From Thermus_A sp040290245 (GTDB lineage: Bacteria; Deinococcota; Deinococci; Deinococcales; Thermaceae): a DNA stretch of 22,664 nucleotides. The translations under genes were made by a program, and so were the position numbers. Positions 20,553-22,664 of the stretch are shown one piece after another (position 1 is the stretch's first letter; the number at the start of each line of letters is the position of its first letter). The stretch is from the NCBI RefSeq assembly GCF_040290245.1, contig NZ_PSMQ01000026.1, positions 1-22,664 of the forward strand, read 5' to 3'. The notes beneath the pieces are model-generated. The model did not search any database. It was not told the origin of the DNA and was given only the letters and a program-made list of their open reading frames with translations.

Positions 20553-21242
20553 CTAGGAGTGGGGGTTGACCTTCAGGGAGGGGCCCATGGTGGTGGTCAC
20601 GTAGACGGAGCGCAAAAAGGTCCCCTTGGCGGCCTCGGGTTTGGCCGACTCGAGGGCCCGGATAAAGGCGCGGATGTTCTCCGCAATCTTTTCCGCGGGG
20701 AAGCTGGCCTTCCCCACAGGGGCGTGGACCACCCCGGTCTTGTCGTTGCGGAACTCGATCCGCCCCGCCTTGATCTCCCGGATGATCTCCCCGATGTTGA
20801 ACCCTACGGTGCCCGCCTTGGGGTTCGGCAGAAGGCCCCGGGGACCCAGGATTCGGCCCAGCTTGGAGCCCACCGCCCCCATCACGTCCGGGGTGGCCAC
20901 CACGGCGTCGAACTCCATCCAGCCGTCCAGAATTTTCTGGATCATCTCCTCGCCGCCCGCGTAGTCGGCCCCCGCCTCCTCGGCCTCCTTGATCTTCTCC
21001 CCCTTGGCGATGGCCAAGACCCGGACCTGGCGGCCGGTGCCGTGGGGCAGGGTCACGGTGGAGCGGACGTTCTGGTCCGACTTCCTGGGGTCGATGCCCA
21101 GCTTGGCATGGACCTCCACCGTCTCGTCAAACTTGGCGGTGGCCAGCTCCTTCAGAATCCGGGCCGCCTCTTCGATGGAGTAGACCTTGTTCGGGTCCAC
21201 CTTTTCCAGAAGGGCACGGTAACGCTTACCCCGCTTAGGCAT
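20553..21242 (-). CDS. rplA: 50S ribosomal protein L1
   Basis: This 229-residue protein of the L1 stalk is the usual length. It starts MPKRGKRYRALLEKVDPNKVYSIEEA, has the RNA-binding domain with GIDPRKSDQNVRSTVTLPHGTG, the second domain with GPRGLLPNPKAGTV, and ends RSVYVTTTMGPSLKVNP. In E. coli L1 represses the rplKA mRNA. Its ATG lies within the last codons of rplK (8-bp overlap), and the SD AGGAGGG is in the rplK coding end, so the genes are translationally coupled. Confidence 0.97.
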   Translation of the reverse strand: MPKRGKRYRALLEKVDPNKVYSIEEAARILKELATAKFDETVEVHAKLGIDPRKSDQNVRSTVTLPHGTGRQVRVLAIAKGEKIKEAEEAGADYAGGEEMIQKILDGWMEFDAVVATPDVMGAVGSKLGRILGPRGLLPNPKAGTVGFNIGEIIREIKAGRIEFRNDKTGVVHAPVGKASFPAEKIAENIRAFIRALESAKPEAAKGTFLRSVYVTTTMGPSLKVNPHS

Positions 21243-21669
21243 TGGGCCCTCCTATGACCTCCACCCCCATGGACCGGGCGGCCCCAGCGATCATCCGGGC
21301 CGCGGCCTCGAGGTCGGTGGTGTTCAGGTCCGGCATCTTCTGCCTGGCGATCTCCAGAACCTGCTCCCAGGTGATCCGGCCCACCTTTTCCCGCCCGGGT
21401 TTGTGGGCCCCCTTCTCGAGGCCCGCGGCCTTGCGGATGAGGTAGGAAGCGGGCGGGGTCTTGGTGACGAAGGTGAAGGAGCGGTCCGCGTAGATGGTAA
21501 TCTCCACGGGGACGATGGCGTCCCCCATGTTCGCCGTGGCCGCGTTGAAGGCCTTGACGAACTCCATGATGTTGGCCCCGTGCTGGCCCAAGGCCGGGCC
21601 CACCGGGGGTGCGGGCGTGGCCTTGCCCGCAGGCAGCTGGAGCTTAACCATTGCAACTACTTTTTTCAT
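21235..21669 (-). CDS. rplK: 50S ribosomal protein L11
   Basis: This 144-residue protein starts MKKVVAMVKLQLPAGKATPAPPVGPALGQHGANIMEF, with the proline-rich N-terminal domain that thiostrepton-type drugs contact, and a C-terminal 23S-rRNA-binding domain (ITWEQVLEIARQKMPDLNTTDLEAAARMIAGAARSMGVEV). The T. thermophilus protein is 147 residues as I recall. The last residues here (IGGPNA) differ because the stop lies just inside rplA. GGAGGAACAAC precedes the ATG. Confidence 0.97.
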   Translation of the reverse strand: MKKVVAMVKLQLPAGKATPAPPVGPALGQHGANIMEFVKAFNAATANMGDAIVPVEITIYADRSFTFVTKTPPASYLIRKAAGLEKGAHKPGREKVGRITWEQVLEIARQKMPDLNTTDLEAAARMIAGAARSMGVEVIGGPNA

Positions 21670-21711
21670 GTTGTTCCTCCTAGGCTCCCCCCAAGTTAGG
21701 GGTGCAAACGC

Positions 21712-22263
21712 CTACGACTTGACCACCTGGGAAAAGTCCAGCTCCACAGGGGTCTCGCGTCCAAAAATCGTAACCATGACCTTGACCTTGCCCCGGTCGG
21801 GGCTGATCTCGGTCACGGTGCCCGTGAAGTCGGCGAAGGGGCCGGAGATCACCCGGACCGTATCCCCCTCCCGGAAGGAGACCTGGGCCTTGGGGGCCTC
21901 CTTCTTCCCCAAGAGGCCGCTCACCTCCAAAAGGTGGCGCACCTCGTCCGGGGAAAGGGGAACCGGCCGGGTGGCGGTGCCCACGAACCCAGTCACCCCA
22001 GGGGTTCCTCGGATGACCTCGTAGGCCTCGTTGAGCTCCTCCCCGTCCCCCAGGTCCGCCTGGATGAAGAGGTACCCGGGGAAGAGCTTCCGCCGCACCA
22101 CCTCCTTCTTCCCCCCCTCGCGGAGCTCCACCACCTCCTCCGTGGGGATGAGGACCTGGTAGATCCTGTCCTGAAGCCCAAAGGCCTTTATCCTCTTCTC
22201 CAGGTTGGCCTTGGCCTTCTCCTCCTGCCCCACGTAGGTGTGGACCGCGTACCACTCGATCAT
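21712..22263 (-). CDS. nusG: transcription termination/antitermination factor NusG
   Basis: This 183-residue protein has an N-terminal NGN domain (EWYAVHTYVGQEEKAKANLEKR, FPGYLFIQADL, PGVTGFVG) that binds RNA polymerase, and a C-terminal KOW domain from about residue 128 (FREGDTVRVISGPFADFTGTVTEISPDRGKVKV) that contacts Rho or ribosomal protein S10. Its start overlaps the secE stop (ATGA), so the two are coupled. About 42 nt separate it from rplK. Confidence 0.96.
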   Translation of the reverse strand: MIEWYAVHTYVGQEEKAKANLEKRIKAFGLQDRIYQVLIPTEEVVELREGGKKEVVRRKLFPGYLFIQADLGDGEELNEAYEVIRGTPGVTGFVGTATRPVPLSPDEVRHLLEVSGLLGKKEAPKAQVSFREGDTVRVISGPFADFTGTVTEISPDRGKVKVMVTIFGRETPVELDFSQVVKS

Positions 22264-22442
22264 CGGATGAGCCCCATTAAAAACCGGAAGACCGCATCGT
22301 AGAGGCCAAGGATGACCATGGCGAACAGAACGAAAAGGAGGACGGCCTCCGTGGACTGGACGATCTCCTCGCGGCTCGACCAGGTCACCCGGGAAAGCTC
22401 CGCCCGGGCTTCCTGAAGGTAGCGGATCACGCGCCGAAGCAT
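22260..22442 (-). CDS. secE: preprotein translocase subunit SecE
   Basis: This 60-residue single-helix SecE is of the short type found outside enterobacteria. It has an amphipathic cytosolic helix with the conserved ELSRVTWSSREEI (residues 15-27) and one transmembrane helix (about 33-57). It stabilises SecY in the SecYEG channel. Its ATG overlaps the rpmG stop (TGATG), and its stop overlaps nusG (ATGA). Confidence 0.95.
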   Translation of the reverse strand: MLRRVIRYLQEARAELSRVTWSSREEIVQSTEAVLLFVLFAMVILGLYDAVFRFLMGLIR

Positions 22443-22606
22443 CAGGCCTTCACTTCCTTATGCACCGTGTGCTTGTTGCACCAGGGGCAGTGCTTCCGGA
22501 GCTCGAGCTTTCCCGTGGTGTTGCGCTTGTTCTTCTCCGTGGCGTAGTTGCGCCGCCTGCACTCGGTGCACTCCAAGAGGATCTTGATGCGGACCTCGCT
22601 GGCCAT
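22442..22606 (-). CDS. rpmG: 50S ribosomal protein L33
   Basis: This 54-residue zinc-ribbon protein starts MASEVRIKILLECTECRRRNYATEKNKRN. Four cysteines (CTEC and CPWC) can bind zinc, so this is the Cys-containing form. The ATG at 22606 matches the Thermus protein length. An in-frame start six codons upstream is possible but not supported by homology. It is the first complete gene of the rpmG-secE-nusG-rplK-rplA run. Confidence 0.95.
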   Translation of the reverse strand: MASEVRIKILLECTECRRRNYATEKNKRNTTGKLELRKHCPWCNKHTVHKEVKA

Positions 22607-22624
22607 GGCTTCCCTTCTGGGCAA

Positions 22625-22637
22625 GGGGCCAAGCCCC
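22625..22637 (-). other. small hairpin between tuf and rpmG
   Basis: GGGGC (22625-22629) and GCCCC (22633-22637) form a 5-bp stem with a 3-nt loop. No U-run follows, so it would be at most a partial terminator or processing signal between tuf and rpmG. Confidence 0.3.
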
Positions 22638-22648
22638 CTCCCCTGGTC

Positions 22649-22664
22649 TTACTCCAGGATCTTG
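22649..22664 (-). CDS. tuf: 3' end of a gene, probably tuf (EF-Tu)
   Basis: The last bases on the minus strand read AAG ATC CTG GAG TAA, encoding KILE then stop. Thermus EF-Tu ends in KILE, and a tuf gene upstream of rpmG-secE-nusG is the usual order in Thermus and many bacteria. Only four codons are visible, so the call rests on context. Confidence 0.6.

Noticed and set aside
1..22664. CRISPR array, insertion sequence, prophage or defence island
   Set aside because: I saw no regularly spaced direct repeats, transposase, integrase or terminal inverted repeats, and base composition and gene content are uniformly chromosomal.

Overview
The window is a chromosomal segment of a Thermus species (phylum Deinococcus-Thermus). 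This rests on the very high GC content with G/C-rich third codon positions and on product sequences I recognise as close to known T. thermophilus proteins (IspG, aspartate/prephenate aminotransferase, three-subunit transhydrogenase, RF2, L28, L11, L12, L33). Small differences from the T. thermophilus proteins as I remember them suggest another Thermus species. No search could be run. I see no insertion sequence, prophage, CRISPR array or plasmid marker. One 35-base run of N marks an assembly gap.

Layout. 1-2437 (+): a structured leader, ispG (isoprenoid MEP pathway) and tgt (queuosine tRNA modification), coupled by a TGATG overlap. 2450-4628 (-): rpmB (L28), a membrane-anchored degenerate M23/LytM-like protein and an AI-2E-family permease. 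4687-5136 (+): lspA. 5133-7197 (-): a diacylglycerol-kinase-family lipid kinase and aspC. 7346-8197 (+): a tandem-GNAT acetyltransferase, convergent and overlapping with 8170-9568 (-): moaC and a histone-deacetylase-fold hydrolase, preceded by tRNA-Arg(ACG). 9745-12522 (-): pntA1-pntA2-pntB, the proton-translocating transhydrogenase. 12621-15450 (+): two EamA/DMT permeases and an MFS permease, tightly packed. 15486-17722 (+): phoB-like regulator (broken by the gap), phoR-like soluble kinase and phoU. 17788-18913 (-): prfB (RF2) with its programmed +1 frameshift, divergent from a small unknown protein (18957-19415, +). 19461-22664 (-): the end of tuf, then rpmG-secE-nusG-rplK-rplA and, behind its own promoter and long leader, rplJ-rplL.

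The most striking non-genic pattern is at gene starts. Eight genes (M23-like, AI-2E permease, lspA, aspC, lipid kinase, GNAT, moaC, phoB) carry a TANNNT -10 hexamer exactly 6 or 7 nt before the start codon and lack a Shine-Dalgarno sequence, so they should be transcribed as leaderless mRNAs. Two of these hexamers overlap the stop codon of the gene upstream. By contrast rpmB, pntA1, phoU and the ribosomal-protein genes have ordinary SD-led starts. Other points of interest are the ispG leader (a hairpin lying between an SD-like sequence and the start codon, with a 12-codon ORF ending on the ispG start), the acetyltransferase/deacetylase-fold neighbours, and a marked excess of CTCGAG as a Leu-Glu codon pair. 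The region is essentially housekeeping. I find no convincing new multi-gene system, and the novelty I can support lies in regulation and gene-start architecture.
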